Assembly (NCBI GenBank): GCA_902465155.1
Contig: CABQLY010000012.1
Location: 1 to 64,000 of the forward strand
Direction: 5' to 3'
Origin: an uncultured Oscillospiraceae bacterium
GTDB lineage: Bacteria > Bacillota > Clostridia > Oscillospirales > Acutalibacteraceae
Length of the DNA stretch: 64,000 nucleotides
Shown: piece after piece, positions 25,802 to 34,219 of the stretch
How the letters are laid out: every line of letters starts with the position of its first letter
Numbering within the stretch: position 1 is the stretch's first letter
The notes under the pieces: generated by a model
Seen by the model: only the letters and a program-made list of their open reading frames with translations
The model's database searches: none
What the model was told of the DNA's origin: nothing
Position numbers and translations under genes: made by a program

Positions 25802-27778
25802 TTAAGCCGCCGGGTTTAAAACGCTGCGGCACAGGGCAACAACATCTTTTAAATTTGCCGCGCCGTCTTGGTTATAATCGGCCGCCGGGGCGTAAAAGGC
25901 GGCGGGCAAGCCGTCGGCGATTTGGTTGGCCGCAAGGTAGCGGGCAATTAAGGCGGCGTCTTTTAAATCTACGGCGCCGTCCTCATTTACATCGCCCGGG
26001 GTGTAATTTTTAAGGGTGGTAACGGTTTTAGGGGCCGAAGGCGTGCTGGCAAGAATATTTACCGTACGAACGCAAAAGCTGTAACCGGTATTTTCGGTAA
26101 GGCCGTTAAAAACGGGGCTTTCCTGCCAGGTTTTGCCGCCGTCGCAGCTGTATTCGCCATTTAAAACCGTTTTTAGGGTTACGCTGTTTTTTTCTACCCT
26201 TTCAACCTCAAGCTCCGGTGCGGCCGCCAAAACGGTAACGGCAATATCAATTTGTTTGTAGCCGGCGGCAGTGCGGTCGGCAGCGCCCGAAATAATAAAG
26301 GTTTGGGCGTTTTTGTTGTTGGGGTCGTAGGTAAAATAGTTTTTGTAGCTTTCGCCAAACAGCCAGTCTACCTTGGTTTCGGTTACTTTGCCGTCGGGCG
26401 TTATTTTTTTAACCGTTTCGGGCAGGCCAAAGTCTTTAACGGTGGCGGCGGTGCCGTTGGCAACGCTTTCGGGCAGGTTTTCTACCACAAAATAGCAGTC
26501 CTCGGCGTTTTGGGTTCGGGTGAGAACACCGTTGTTGTAGATCCACTGCTTGTAGCTGTTTTTGGGGGTAACATATTGCAGGGTCTTGTGGGCTTCGGCA
26601 AAGGTATCGGTGCCGCAGTCGGCAAAGGTGGTATTAAACGCGCGGTACAAAATGTTGTCGGCGTTGTTTTTCTCGGTGGTAACCGAGTCGCCGGTTTCGT
26701 TGTGCGTGTAGGTCCATTCCTCTTTGCCGGTTTCTTTGTTAATATTGTATTCGTTCAGGCTGTCCCAGGTAACATCAAAAATCTGCCAGCGGCCGTTTAG
26801 GTAAACCTCGTTCCACACATGGTTGGAAACATTTTCGTTGGTGCCCGCGCCCTGCCCGCCGGCGTAGCCGTACACCAGCCGGTTTGGCACGCCCATTAAG
26901 CTAAGCATGGCGGCAAACAGCTTAGAGTACCCCTCGCACACCGTGCGCTGGTTTAATAAAACCTCGTACACGGTGCGATAGGCGTAGGAGGCGCCGGGGT
27001 TTGTTAGTTCCTTTTGCAGGGCGTTATAATCGTAATATAAATATGCTGCCAAAAAGTTGTGAACGGCAAAAACCGCAGTGTAATCGTCGGTTACATTATT
27101 TTCGTCCAGCTTTTGCTTTAACAGGGTTACCAGCTGCTGCAGCACGGCTTTCTCGGCCCCGCTAATAAAGGCGGTTGAGGCGGTGTAGCTGCGGTAAAAG
27201 TTGTAAAGGTAGCTGCTTTCGGGGGTTACGGCGTGGTTTACGCGGTTAAATTCTGTTTGGTTGTTCTCTAAATAAGGCGCCGCATAAAAACCGTAGAAAT
27301 CGTTGTTTTTAACAAAGGCCAAAGAGGTTAGGTGCTGCTCAAAGGCTTCGTCATTTAAATCTACATAAAAAACAATGGCGGCGTATTCGCCGTTTGGCAG
27401 GGTGGCTTGGCCCTCTTGGCCGTCAATGTAATAGCCTGTAACCTTGGTTAAATTTTTAAAAGAAAAGCTTGCCGTGTTGGCCGTAATAAAAGCGGTGCTT
27501 TGGTACCAGTTGCCGTCGGTATTGTCGTTTAAATCGTAAATTTGCACCAAAACGGTTTGGGTGGGGGTATCCGGCAGCTTGTTAAAAACAAGGCAGTCGC
27601 TGCGCAGCTCGGCGCTGCACATACCAAGGGTGGTGCCCCGCAGCTCGTAAATTGAGGAGTAGGTTTGGTTGTTTATTGTAACCGTTGTACCCGTTGCCGC
27701 GGCCGGCACGGTAACAGTGCCAAAAACCAAAACCACGGCCAAAAGTGCCGCAAACAAGGCTTTGCATTTTTTTAACAT
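25802..27778 (-). CDS. Secreted transglutaminase-like protein with dockerin
   Basis: A 658-residue exported protein: signal peptide (1 to about 28, ending PAAATG), an N-terminal beta region, a transglutaminase-like cysteine protease domain (about 230-345) with RTVCEGYSKLF (Cys), SNHVWNEVYLNGRW (His) and FDVTWDS (Asp), Ig-like modules, and a C-terminal type I dockerin (about 592-658) with two calcium loops, GDVNEDGAVDLKDA and ADYNQDGAANLKDV. The dockerin implies docking to a cohesin scaffold, as in cellulosome-forming Ruminococcaceae; no cohesin is in the window. It may process or cross-link surface proteins; the substrate is unknown. Confidence 0.88.
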   Translation of the reverse strand: MLKKCKALFAALLAVVLVFGTVTVPAAATGTTVTINNQTYSSIYELRGTTLGMCSAELRSDCLVFNKLPDTPTQTVLVQIYDLNDNTDGNWYQSTAFITANTASFSFKNLTKVTGYYIDGQEGQATLPNGEYAAIVFYVDLNDEAFEQHLTSLAFVKNNDFYGFYAAPYLENNQTEFNRVNHAVTPESSYLYNFYRSYTASTAFISGAEKAVLQQLVTLLKQKLDENNVTDDYTAVFAVHNFLAAYLYYDYNALQKELTNPGASYAYRTVYEVLLNQRTVCEGYSKLFAAMLSLMGVPNRLVYGYAGGQGAGTNENVSNHVWNEVYLNGRWQIFDVTWDSLNEYNINKETGKEEWTYTHNETGDSVTTEKNNADNILYRAFNTTFADCGTDTFAEAHKTLQYVTPKNSYKQWIYNNGVLTRTQNAEDCYFVVENLPESVANGTAATVKDFGLPETVKKITPDGKVTETKVDWLFGESYKNYFTYDPNNKNAQTFIISGAADRTAAGYKQIDIAVTVLAAAPELEVERVEKNSVTLKTVLNGEYSCDGGKTWQESPVFNGLTENTGYSFCVRTVNILASTPSAPKTVTTLKNYTPGDVNEDGAVDLKDAALIARYLAANQIADGLPAAFYAPAADYNQDGAANLKDVVALCRSVLNPAA

Positions 27779-27975
27779 AAAATCAACTCCAAATTATTTT
27801 CGGCGAATTTGTTTGGCCTTTGCGCCTAAGCTGCAACCCGCCGTACAGTTGCATATTTGCCCTACCAAAAAATTGATACAACTATATATAGTATAGCATA
27901 CCGCAAAGGAAAAGGGAAACCGTTTTTTGTACCAAATATATTGAAAATTAATTTTAATTTTTTAGCAAAAAGCTA

Positions 27976-28004
27976 TTTACAATTCAAAATTCATGTGCTA
28001 TAAT
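27976..28004 (+). promoter_or_regulatory. Promoter of the SPKTG protein gene
   Basis: TTTACA (27976-27981), 17 bases, TATAAT (27999-28004). A strong promoter, which fits an abundant surface protein. Confidence 0.82.
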
Positions 28005-28072
28005 AACCTTAACACAGTGCACACTTGCGTGCAAATTTTGCTTTGTTATTTCATTTTTCAGGAGGATTATTT

Positions 28073-28597
28073 ATGAAAAAGGTTATTTCCATTCTTTCGG
28101 TTATGGTATTGCTGGTTTGCAGCCTGGCAGCCTTTGGTTTAAGCGCTGCGGCGGTGGACAGCCCCAGCGGCGATGTTCAATTTACCATTAACCACAACAG
28201 CTACAACAGCGGCAAGTTAGATTCTAAAACCTACACCGTAAAGCAGGGCGGTTCTTACGAGTTTGTTGCTGCCGAGTCGGATTACGATTTTACCGGCTGG
28301 AAAATTACCAAGGCCGACGGTTCTGCTGCGGTTGAGGGCGTTGATTACACCATTGTTGCCGGCGGTTTAGGCCAAAAAACCTTAGAGATTAAACCGTTGA
28401 AAGACGGCTTGACTGTTGAGGAAAAATACAATGTTCAGGGCTCTGAGGGCTACGGCGAAAAGGCCATTGTTGTTGGTAAAATTAACAAATCCAACGAATC
28501 CCCCAAAACCGGGAACCAGCCGTTAGCCATGGTAACCGTTGTTGCTATGGGTGCTTTTTCGGCCATGGTTTTAGCTAAAAAACGCTTAGTAAAATAA
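28073..28597 (+). CDS. Small wall-anchored protein with SPKTG sorting signal
   Basis: A 174-residue protein with a signal peptide (about 1-26), a beta-rich exported domain containing YDFTGWKI, as in InlB-type B repeats, and a C-terminal sorting signal: SPKTG (about residue 143), a hydrophobic stretch, then KKRLVK. SPKTG is the variant used by class B-type sortases in some Clostridia such as C. difficile. The start is the ATG at 28073 after CAGGAGG. It has a near-consensus promoter and its own terminator. The function is unknown; surface display is well supported. Confidence 0.83.
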   Translation: MKKVISILSVMVLLVCSLAAFGLSAAAVDSPSGDVQFTINHNSYNSGKLDSKTYTVKQGGSYEFVAAESDYDFTGWKITKADGSAAVEGVDYTIVAGGLGQKTLEIKPLKDGLTVEEKYNVQGSEGYGEKAIVVGKINKSNESPKTGNQPLAMVTVVAMGAFSAMVLAKKRLVK

Positions 28598-28617
28598 TTT
28601 AAAGCAAAAGTAATTTA

Positions 28618-28648
28618 CCCGCCTTGCAGCTTGCAGGGCGGGTTTTTT
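28618..28648 (+). terminator. Terminator after the SPKTG gene
   Basis: A CCCGCC...GGCGGG stem (28618-28642) with inner TGCA pairing, followed by six T. Confidence 0.87.
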
Positions 28649-28670
28649 GTGTTTAAATAGCACCTTGCGT

Positions 28671-28865
28671 TTTGGCTTTGTGCCGGTGGTTTGGCTTTGT
28701 GCCGGTGGTTTGGCTTTAGGCCGGCTGGTTTGGCTTTGGTCGGTGGTTCGGATTTAAGTCGGTGGTTCGGCGTTGTGCCGGTGGTTTGGTTTTAGGTCGG
28801 CGGGTTTGGTTTTAAGTTGGCGGTTCGGCTTTAGGTCGGCGGTTTGGCTTTAAGTTGGCGGGTTG
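28671..28865. repeat. Tandem repeat, about 19-base unit, ten copies
   Basis: About ten head-to-tail copies of GGTTTGGCTTTAGGTCGGC with 18-20 base spacing and scattered substitutions. They fill the space between the SPKTG terminator and the end of the ParB-like gene. Confidence 0.88.
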
Positions 28866-28907
28866 TAAGAGTATTTTTTTGGTTTTGCCCTGTAAACCGG
28901 CGGTCGC

Positions 28908-29705
28908 CTACCCGGCAATGCCCTTGCCGTGCAGCACCAGGGTGTACTGGGTTTGGTTTTCTAAAACCGAGGTGACAACCGTTGCCTTGCCGCCGTTTTT
29001 GTTAATTTGGGCCGCCAGATTATTTATGCTGTTAAGCACCAGCCGCTCGCTAAAAACGCCGCACACCTTTCCGGCCTTAGGCGGCTCGGGCGGTTTGGGC
29101 GGGTCTAACAGCGCTAAGGCCTTAGGCTCGGTTAAATTTTGCAGCAGCACCTTTGTTAAAATCTCCTGCCGCTGCTTTGGCGGCAGGGCACAAAGCCGGT
29201 AGGCAAAGGCAACCCCAAAGCCGCGCCCCAGCAAAAAGTTTTGCTGCTTTGGGGTTAGGCGCAGCAGCTGCAGCTTTTGCTCAATTTCGGCGGTTGTTAG
29301 GTCTAACGCCTCGCAAAGCTCCTGCTTAGTGTAGCGCCCCTTTTGCAGCAAAAAGTAAAGCAGCCGCGCCTGCTCGTAACAGTTTAGCTGCCGGCCGGTT
29401 TTTTGCCGAATAAGGGGCACCAGGCCGGCCTCGGCCGCGGTAAGCGAAAGCACAATGGCCGGGGCGCTAACGGCGCGCAGGTAGCACAGCGCCAAGTAGC
29501 GCGTAACCCCGCAAATTAAAAAGTATTGCTCGCCGCCGGGCTTTTTGCGCAGCAGCAGCGGCTCTAACAGTCCGTTTTTGCGAATACTGTTGGCCACTGC
29601 CACAATGCGCTCCTCCTCAATTTCGCCGGTAATGCGCTCTACCTCAATACGGCACAGCGGCACATTTAAAATTTTGCTGTTATAAAAAAAAGATTTTACT
29701 TCCAC
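28908..29705 (-). CDS. ParB/Noc-like protein with altered CTP-binding box
   Basis: A 265-residue ParB-family protein located after rsmG, where noc lies in Bacillus. It has the ParB N-terminal fold (PLCRIEVERI ... SIRKNGLLEPLLLR) and a central helix-turn-helix region (YTKQELCEALDLTTAEIEQKL). The arginine-rich box that in ParB and Noc reads GERRWRA is here CGVTRYLAL, so the residues that bind CTP appear lost. It starts at GTG with AAAGGGGA upstream and has its own promoter. It could be a nucleoid-occlusion factor or a diverged partition protein acting without CTP; this is inference. Confidence 0.75.
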   Translation of the reverse strand: MEVKSFFYNSKILNVPLCRIEVERITGEIEEERIVAVANSIRKNGLLEPLLLRKKPGGEQYFLICGVTRYLALCYLRAVSAPAIVLSLTAAEAGLVPLIRQKTGRQLNCYEQARLLYFLLQKGRYTKQELCEALDLTTAEIEQKLQLLRLTPKQQNFLLGRGFGVAFAYRLCALPPKQRQEILTKVLLQNLTEPKALALLDPPKPPEPPKAGKVCGVFSERLVLNSINNLAAQINKNGGKATVVTSVLENQTQYTLVLHGKGIAG

Positions 29706-29743
29706 GCCCGGTTCCCCTTTGGTTAGAATTTACATATATTACC

Positions 29744-29772
29744 AGTATAAGGGGTGTTTTACCGCTTTGCAA
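29744..29772 (-). promoter_or_regulatory. Promoter of the ParB/Noc-like gene
   Basis: On the minus strand TTGCAA (29772-29767), 17 bases, TATACT (29749-29744). Confidence 0.7.
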
Positions 29773-29810
29773 CCCTTTTTGGTTGACAAAATAAACGCAG
29801 GTTTGCCCTA

Positions 29811-29846
29811 AAAACAAAAAAGCAGCCCTGTTTAAAGGGGCTGCTT
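29811..29846 (-). terminator. Terminator overlapping the 3' end of rsmG
   Basis: On the minus strand AGCAGCCCC, a short loop and GGGCTGCT are followed by TTTTTTGTTTT. The stop codon of rsmG (29834-29832) lies in the loop, so the last codons form the 5' arm. Confidence 0.85.
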
Positions 29847-30548
29847 TGTAATTTTAGCAGAGGCACGGGGGTATTTTGCCGAAGTTTGCGATATTTTTTT
29901 TACGGTTACCACAGCGCGCTCCAGCTCGCCGGGCAGCGTGTAGGCTTGCACGGTGGCCGGCGAGCCGCCCAGCAGCCCGGCCGCATTGGCGGCGGCTGCG
30001 GCCTCCTCCCCGGCGCCGGGGCCTTTCATGGCGGCAAACAGGCCGCTGGGCTTTACAAAGGGCAGGCAGTATTCCAGCAGCGTTGGCAGCGCGGCAACGG
30101 CGCGGGCCGTTGCGTAGTGAAACTGCTCGCGGTATTCTGGCAGCTTGGCGGCCAGCTCGGCCCGGCTGTGCAGCGTTTGGCAGGTAAGGCCGCTTTGCTG
30201 CATAAAATCGTTTAAAAACAAAAAGCGCTTGGCGTGCCCGTCTAACAGGGTTACCTTAGCCTGCGGCACCAAAATTTTAAGTACCGCGCCGGGAAAGCCG
30301 GCGCCGGTGCCAACATCTATTAGGCTTTGCCCCGGCTTTAAGGGCAAAAAGCGCAGCAGGGCGGCGCAATCGGTAAAATGCTTTATAACAATTTCCTGCG
30401 GGTCGGTAATAGCGGTTAGGTTAATTTTTTGGTTCCATTGCAGCAGCAAATTGCCGTAAAGGGCCAGCTGCTGCGGTGCGGCGGGCGGAACGGCAATGCC
30501 GTTTTCGGCGCAGTAGCTTAAAAAAGGGGTTAAATTAAATTCTGCCAT
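29832..30548 (-). CDS. rsmG: 16S rRNA (guanine-N7) methyltransferase RsmG
   Basis: Methylates N7 of a guanine in the 530 loop of 16S rRNA using SAM. It has 238 residues, the normal length. The Rossmann motif is LIDVGTGAGFPG, followed by VTLLDGHAKRFLFL. The longer frame upstream is ignored: the ATG at 30548 is preceded by GGGGGGAGC. It directly follows mnmG and ends the mnmE-mnmG-rsmG run, with a terminator overlapping its last codons. Confidence 0.95.
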   Translation of the reverse strand: MAEFNLTPFLSYCAENGIAVPPAAPQQLALYGNLLLQWNQKINLTAITDPQEIVIKHFTDCAALLRFLPLKPGQSLIDVGTGAGFPGAVLKILVPQAKVTLLDGHAKRFLFLNDFMQQSGLTCQTLHSRAELAAKLPEYREQFHYATARAVAALPTLLEYCLPFVKPSGLFAAMKGPGAGEEAAAAANAAGLLGGSPATVQAYTLPGELERAVVTVKKISQTSAKYPRASAKITKQPL

Positions 30549-30549
30549 T

Positions 30550-32418
30550 TTAATGCTCCCCCCGCTGCAGCCAAATAAGCAAAACCGAAATATCGGCCGG
30601 GCTAACGCCCGAAATGCCGGCGGCCTGCCCAATGCTAAGCGGTTTAATTTTGTTCAGCTTTTCGCGCGCCTCTAACCTTAGGCCGCTAATAAGGTTGTAA
30701 TTTTGCTCGGGCGGCAGCGCTTGCTTTTCCAGCCGGTGCATTTCGGCAACGGCGGCCAGCTGGCGCTTAATGTAGCCGGCGTATTTAATTTCGGTTTCTA
30801 CCTTGTCGCACACCTCGGCCGAAAGGGCGGGGCGCTGCGGGTCAAAGGGGGCTAAGTCGGCGTAGCTAATTTGTGGACGGCGAATGAGCTCGGCCAGCTT
30901 TATGCCGGTGGAAAGCGGGGCGGTACCGCGCTGCTGCAGCATTTGGTTTATGGCGCTGCCGGGGGCAACGGTGGTTTGCTCTAAGCGGTTAATTTCGGCC
31001 TGCTTTTGTTTTGTTTTATTTAAAAAGGCCGTGTATTCCTCCTCCGAGATCAGCCCCAGCTGGTGCCCCAAGGGCATTAGCCGCTCATCGGCGTTGTTTT
31101 GCCGCAGCACTAAGCGGTATTCGGAGCGGGAGGTCATCATGCGATAAGGGTCGGAGCAGCCCTTGGTTACTAAGTCGTCTATTAGCGTGCCAATGTAGGA
31201 GGAGGAGCGCGGCAGCGTAAAGGCGGGGCGGCCCAGCGCCTTTAGCCCGGCGTTAATGCCGGCAATTAGGCCTTGGGCGGCGGCCTCCTCATACCCTGAG
31301 GAGCCGTTAAACTGCCCGGCGCCAAACAGCCCGGGGCAGCTTTTAACCTCTAAGGTGGGAAACAGGGCGGTGGGGTCTACGCAGTCGTACTCAATGGCGT
31401 AGGCGTTGCGCATAATTTTAACCTGCTCTAACCCGCTAATGGTGTGGTAAAATTCGGCCTGCACCTCCTCGGGTAGGGAGGAGGACATTCCCTGCAGGTA
31501 CATCTCCTCCGTATCGGCCCCGCAGGGCTCAATAAACAGCTGGTGGCGCTCTTTATCCTTAAACCGTACCACCTTATCTTCAATACTGGGGCAGTAGCGC
31601 GGGCCAACGCCCTCAATCTCCCCGGCGTAAAGGGGGGAGCGGTGCAGATTTTTTAAAATAACCTCTTTGGTTTTTTGGTTGGTGTAGGTCATGTAGCAGC
31701 AAACCGTGTTTTTGGGCGGCGTTTTGGTGCTAAAGCTAAAGGGAATGGGGTCGTCGTCGCCGTACTGCACCTCGGTTTTAGAAAAATCTATACTGCTTTT
31801 AAGCACCCGCGCGGGGGTGCCGGTTTTAAAGCGGCGCAGCGGCAGCCCTAATTTTAGCAGCGAGGCCGAAAGGCTTTTGGCGGCAAAGGTGCCGTCCGGC
31901 CCGCCCTCGTAGTGAACCTCGCCCACAAAAATTTTGCCCTTTAAAAAGGTGCCGGTTGCCAGCACCACGCACGAAACTAAGTACTGCGCGCCAAAGTTGG
32001 TTGTTAGCAGCCACTTGTTGTTTTGCCGCTCTAACGCGGTAATTTCGCACTGGCGCACGGTTAAATTTTTTTGCAGCTCTAAGGCGTGCTTCATGTAGCT
32101 GCTGTAACGGCGGCGGTCAATTTGGGCGCGCAAGCTGTGCACTGCCGGGCCTTTGCCCCGGTTTAGCATACGGCTTTGCAGGGTGTTGGCGTCGGCCGCC
32201 TTGCCCATCTCGCCGCCTAAGGCGTCCAGCTCCCGCACCAGGTGGCCCTTTGCGGTGCCGCCAATAGAGGGGTTGCAGGGCATATTGCCAACCCAATCTA
32301 AATTAATTGTAAAGCAAAGCGTTTGGGCGCCCAGGCGGGCTGCGGCCAAAGCGGCCTCGACCCCCGCGTGCCCGGCGCCAATTACGGCAACATCTGCATT
32401 GCCGGCAAAGTAGTTCAT
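30550..32418 (-). CDS. mnmG: tRNA uridine-34 carboxymethylaminomethyl synthase subunit MnmG
   Basis: An FAD protein which with MnmE modifies U34 of certain tRNAs. It has 622 residues. The FAD site GAGHAGVEAALAAARLGA is near residue 14, followed by NPSIGGTAKGHLVRE and, later, DDLVTKGCSDPYRMMTSRSE. The C-terminal helical domain contains ISYADL and ISGVSPADI, as in the family. Between it and mnmE lie 368 bases with a 14-base tandem repeat array. Confidence 0.97.
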   Translation of the reverse strand: MNYFAGNADVAVIGAGHAGVEAALAAARLGAQTLCFTINLDWVGNMPCNPSIGGTAKGHLVRELDALGGEMGKAADANTLQSRMLNRGKGPAVHSLRAQIDRRRYSSYMKHALELQKNLTVRQCEITALERQNNKWLLTTNFGAQYLVSCVVLATGTFLKGKIFVGEVHYEGGPDGTFAAKSLSASLLKLGLPLRRFKTGTPARVLKSSIDFSKTEVQYGDDDPIPFSFSTKTPPKNTVCCYMTYTNQKTKEVILKNLHRSPLYAGEIEGVGPRYCPSIEDKVVRFKDKERHQLFIEPCGADTEEMYLQGMSSSLPEEVQAEFYHTISGLEQVKIMRNAYAIEYDCVDPTALFPTLEVKSCPGLFGAGQFNGSSGYEEAAAQGLIAGINAGLKALGRPAFTLPRSSSYIGTLIDDLVTKGCSDPYRMMTSRSEYRLVLRQNNADERLMPLGHQLGLISEEEYTAFLNKTKQKQAEINRLEQTTVAPGSAINQMLQQRGTAPLSTGIKLAELIRRPQISYADLAPFDPQRPALSAEVCDKVETEIKYAGYIKRQLAAVAEMHRLEKQALPPEQNYNLISGLRLEAREKLNKIKPLSIGQAAGISGVSPADISVLLIWLQRGEH

Positions 32419-32460
32419 AACATCTTCCTTTAATCGGCGGGGTTTTCCGCCGGCTGATTG

Positions 32461-32642
32461 TTAAAACAGAATTATTAAAACAGAATTATTAAAACAGGGT
32501 TATTAAAATAAGGTTATTAAAATAAGGTTATTAAAATCGGAGTATTAATATTAGATTATTAAAATTAGTTTGCTAAAATTAAACTACTAAAATTAATTAC
32601 GAACACGGGATTGCTGAAATTAGTTTACTAACATTAGATTGC
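32461..32642. repeat. Tandem repeat, exact 14-base period, thirteen copies
   Basis: Thirteen consecutive 14-mers, from TTAAAACAGAATTA (two identical copies) through gradual change to TAACATTAGATTGC. The period stays exactly 14 although the last copies share little with the first. It separates mnmE from mnmG. Confidence 0.88.
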
Positions 32643-32786
32643 CGACAGGGACTAAAACGGCGCTTGAATGGGCCTGGTTGCCCTTTTTGGGGCTTAAAGT
32701 ACCCGACCCCAAGCTTAAAGTGCCCGACCCCAAGGTGAAAAACAACGCTTTTCGCCCGGCGCGCCGGCTTGTTTTTTGCGCAAAGG
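32643..32786. other. Spacer with a short direct repeat
   Basis: Contains two copies of a 19-base unit (AAAGTACCCGACCCCAAGCTT, about 32696-32732, with AAAGTGCCCGACCCCAAGGT). No gene is evident. Confidence 0.5.
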
Positions 32787-34160
32787 CTATTTGCCAACAC
32801 AAAAGCTTTTAAAAACCTGATTGGCCACCTCTACGGTAACCTTTTTGCCGTTTAGCTCGTAAAGGGCGGCTAAGGCTTCATCGGTTAAAACGCCAACCGC
32901 GTCCAGCGTAACGCCGCTTTGCAGGGCGGTTAAGGCTTCGTCCACCGCGTTTTTAGCCCGGCAAACCAGGGCGTACTGCCGCTCGCTGCCTAAAATTTCG
33001 GCGTTGGGGTCTAACGCCGCGGTGCCAAGCAGCCGGGCAATGGCCTGCTCCAGCTCTTGTCGGCCGGTGCCGTTTAGGGCCGAAATTTCTACAAAGCTTA
33101 GCCCGCTTTGCTTTAGGGCCGCTCGGCTTTCGGCGGCGGGCAGATCGGTTTTATTTAACACCAGCAGGGTGTTTTTTTTGCTTACCTGCTGCAGCAGAGC
33201 TTTATCGTCGGCCGTTAGGGGGCGGGCGGTATCAAACACCGCTAAACAAAGCTCGGCCGTGCTTAGCCGGTTTAGCGCAGCTTGAATGCCTAATTGCTCT
33301 ACCGCATCGCCGGTTTTGTGTATTCCGGCGGTATCGGCCAAATGCAGCGTAAAATTGCCTAACTGCACGGTTTGCTCAATAACATCCCGCGTGGTGCCGG
33401 CAATGTTGGTTACAATAGAGCGCTCGGTGCCCGAAAGCAGGTTCATTAGGGTTGATTTACCCGCGTTGGGGCTGCCGACAATAACGGTGTTTACCCCGCC
33501 GGTTAGGTACTTTCCGCTGTCGTAATGCTTAATTAATAGGGTTAGCTGCTGCAAAGCGGCTTGCAGCCCGGCTGCAAAATCGCTTTGGCTAAGGTGCAGG
33601 GTGTCATCCTCCGGGTAGTCGGAAAATACGGCGATCTGCGCCGCTAAATCTAACAGTCCGGCAATTATTTGGTTAATTTTTTTAGAAACGGCGCCGCTTT
33701 TGTTGCGCGTGGCAATATTCAGCGCCTGGCTGCCCGTTGCGTGAATTAAGCCCATAACGGCCTCGGCCTCGGCTAAATCCAGCTTGCCGTTTTGGTAGGC
33801 GCGTTTAGTAAACTCGCCGCCCTCGGCCGCGCGGGCCCCGGCCTGCAGCGCAGCCCGCAGCACCTGACGAATTAAAAAGCTGCCGCCGTGCACCGAAAGC
33901 TCTACGCAATCCTCCCCCGTGTAGCTTTTGGGGGCGCGAAAAACAAGGGCAATGCCCTCATCCAGCGGGGTGCCGTTTTGGTGCAGGGTGCCAAAGGCGG
34001 CGGTGTAGCCCTTCATGCCGGCAAGAGTTTTGCCCGGCTGCTTGGGGGTAAAAATTTTTTCGGCAATTTCTACCGCCCGGCTGCCCGAAAGCCGAATGGC
34101 GCTAATGCCACCCTCCCCCGGCGGGGTAATAATGGCGGCAATGGTATCTAACTGTTGCAT
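32787..34160 (-). CDS. mnmE: tRNA modification GTPase MnmE
   Basis: A potassium-dependent GTPase which with MnmG installs the cmnm5 group on U34. It has 457 residues. An N-terminal tetrahydrofolate-binding domain (DTIAAIITPPGEGGISAIRLSG) is followed by helices and an inserted G domain: GSPNAGKSTLMN, the TNIAGTTRD switch, DTAGIH and NKTD. It ends in CVGK, the variant of the CIGK motif with the catalytic cysteine. The usual yidC-jag genes are not upstream; serS is. Confidence 0.97.
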   Translation of the reverse strand: MQQLDTIAAIITPPGEGGISAIRLSGSRAVEIAEKIFTPKQPGKTLAGMKGYTAAFGTLHQNGTPLDEGIALVFRAPKSYTGEDCVELSVHGGSFLIRQVLRAALQAGARAAEGGEFTKRAYQNGKLDLAEAEAVMGLIHATGSQALNIATRNKSGAVSKKINQIIAGLLDLAAQIAVFSDYPEDDTLHLSQSDFAAGLQAALQQLTLLIKHYDSGKYLTGGVNTVIVGSPNAGKSTLMNLLSGTERSIVTNIAGTTRDVIEQTVQLGNFTLHLADTAGIHKTGDAVEQLGIQAALNRLSTAELCLAVFDTARPLTADDKALLQQVSKKNTLLVLNKTDLPAAESRAALKQSGLSFVEISALNGTGRQELEQAIARLLGTAALDPNAEILGSERQYALVCRAKNAVDEALTALQSGVTLDAVGVLTDEALAALYELNGKKVTVEVANQVFKSFCVGK

Positions 34161-34174
34161 AAATTTTCCTTTAT

Positions 34175-34210
34175 AATACGGGCTGTATTTTTAAAATTAC
34201 AGCCCGTATT
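34175..34210 (-). terminator. Terminator between serS and mnmE
   Basis: A perfect 13-base inverted repeat (AATACGGGCTGTA and complement) lies ten bases after the serS stop. Flanking T runs are modest on both strands. Confidence 0.7.
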
Positions 34211-34219
34211 TATTTCCTG

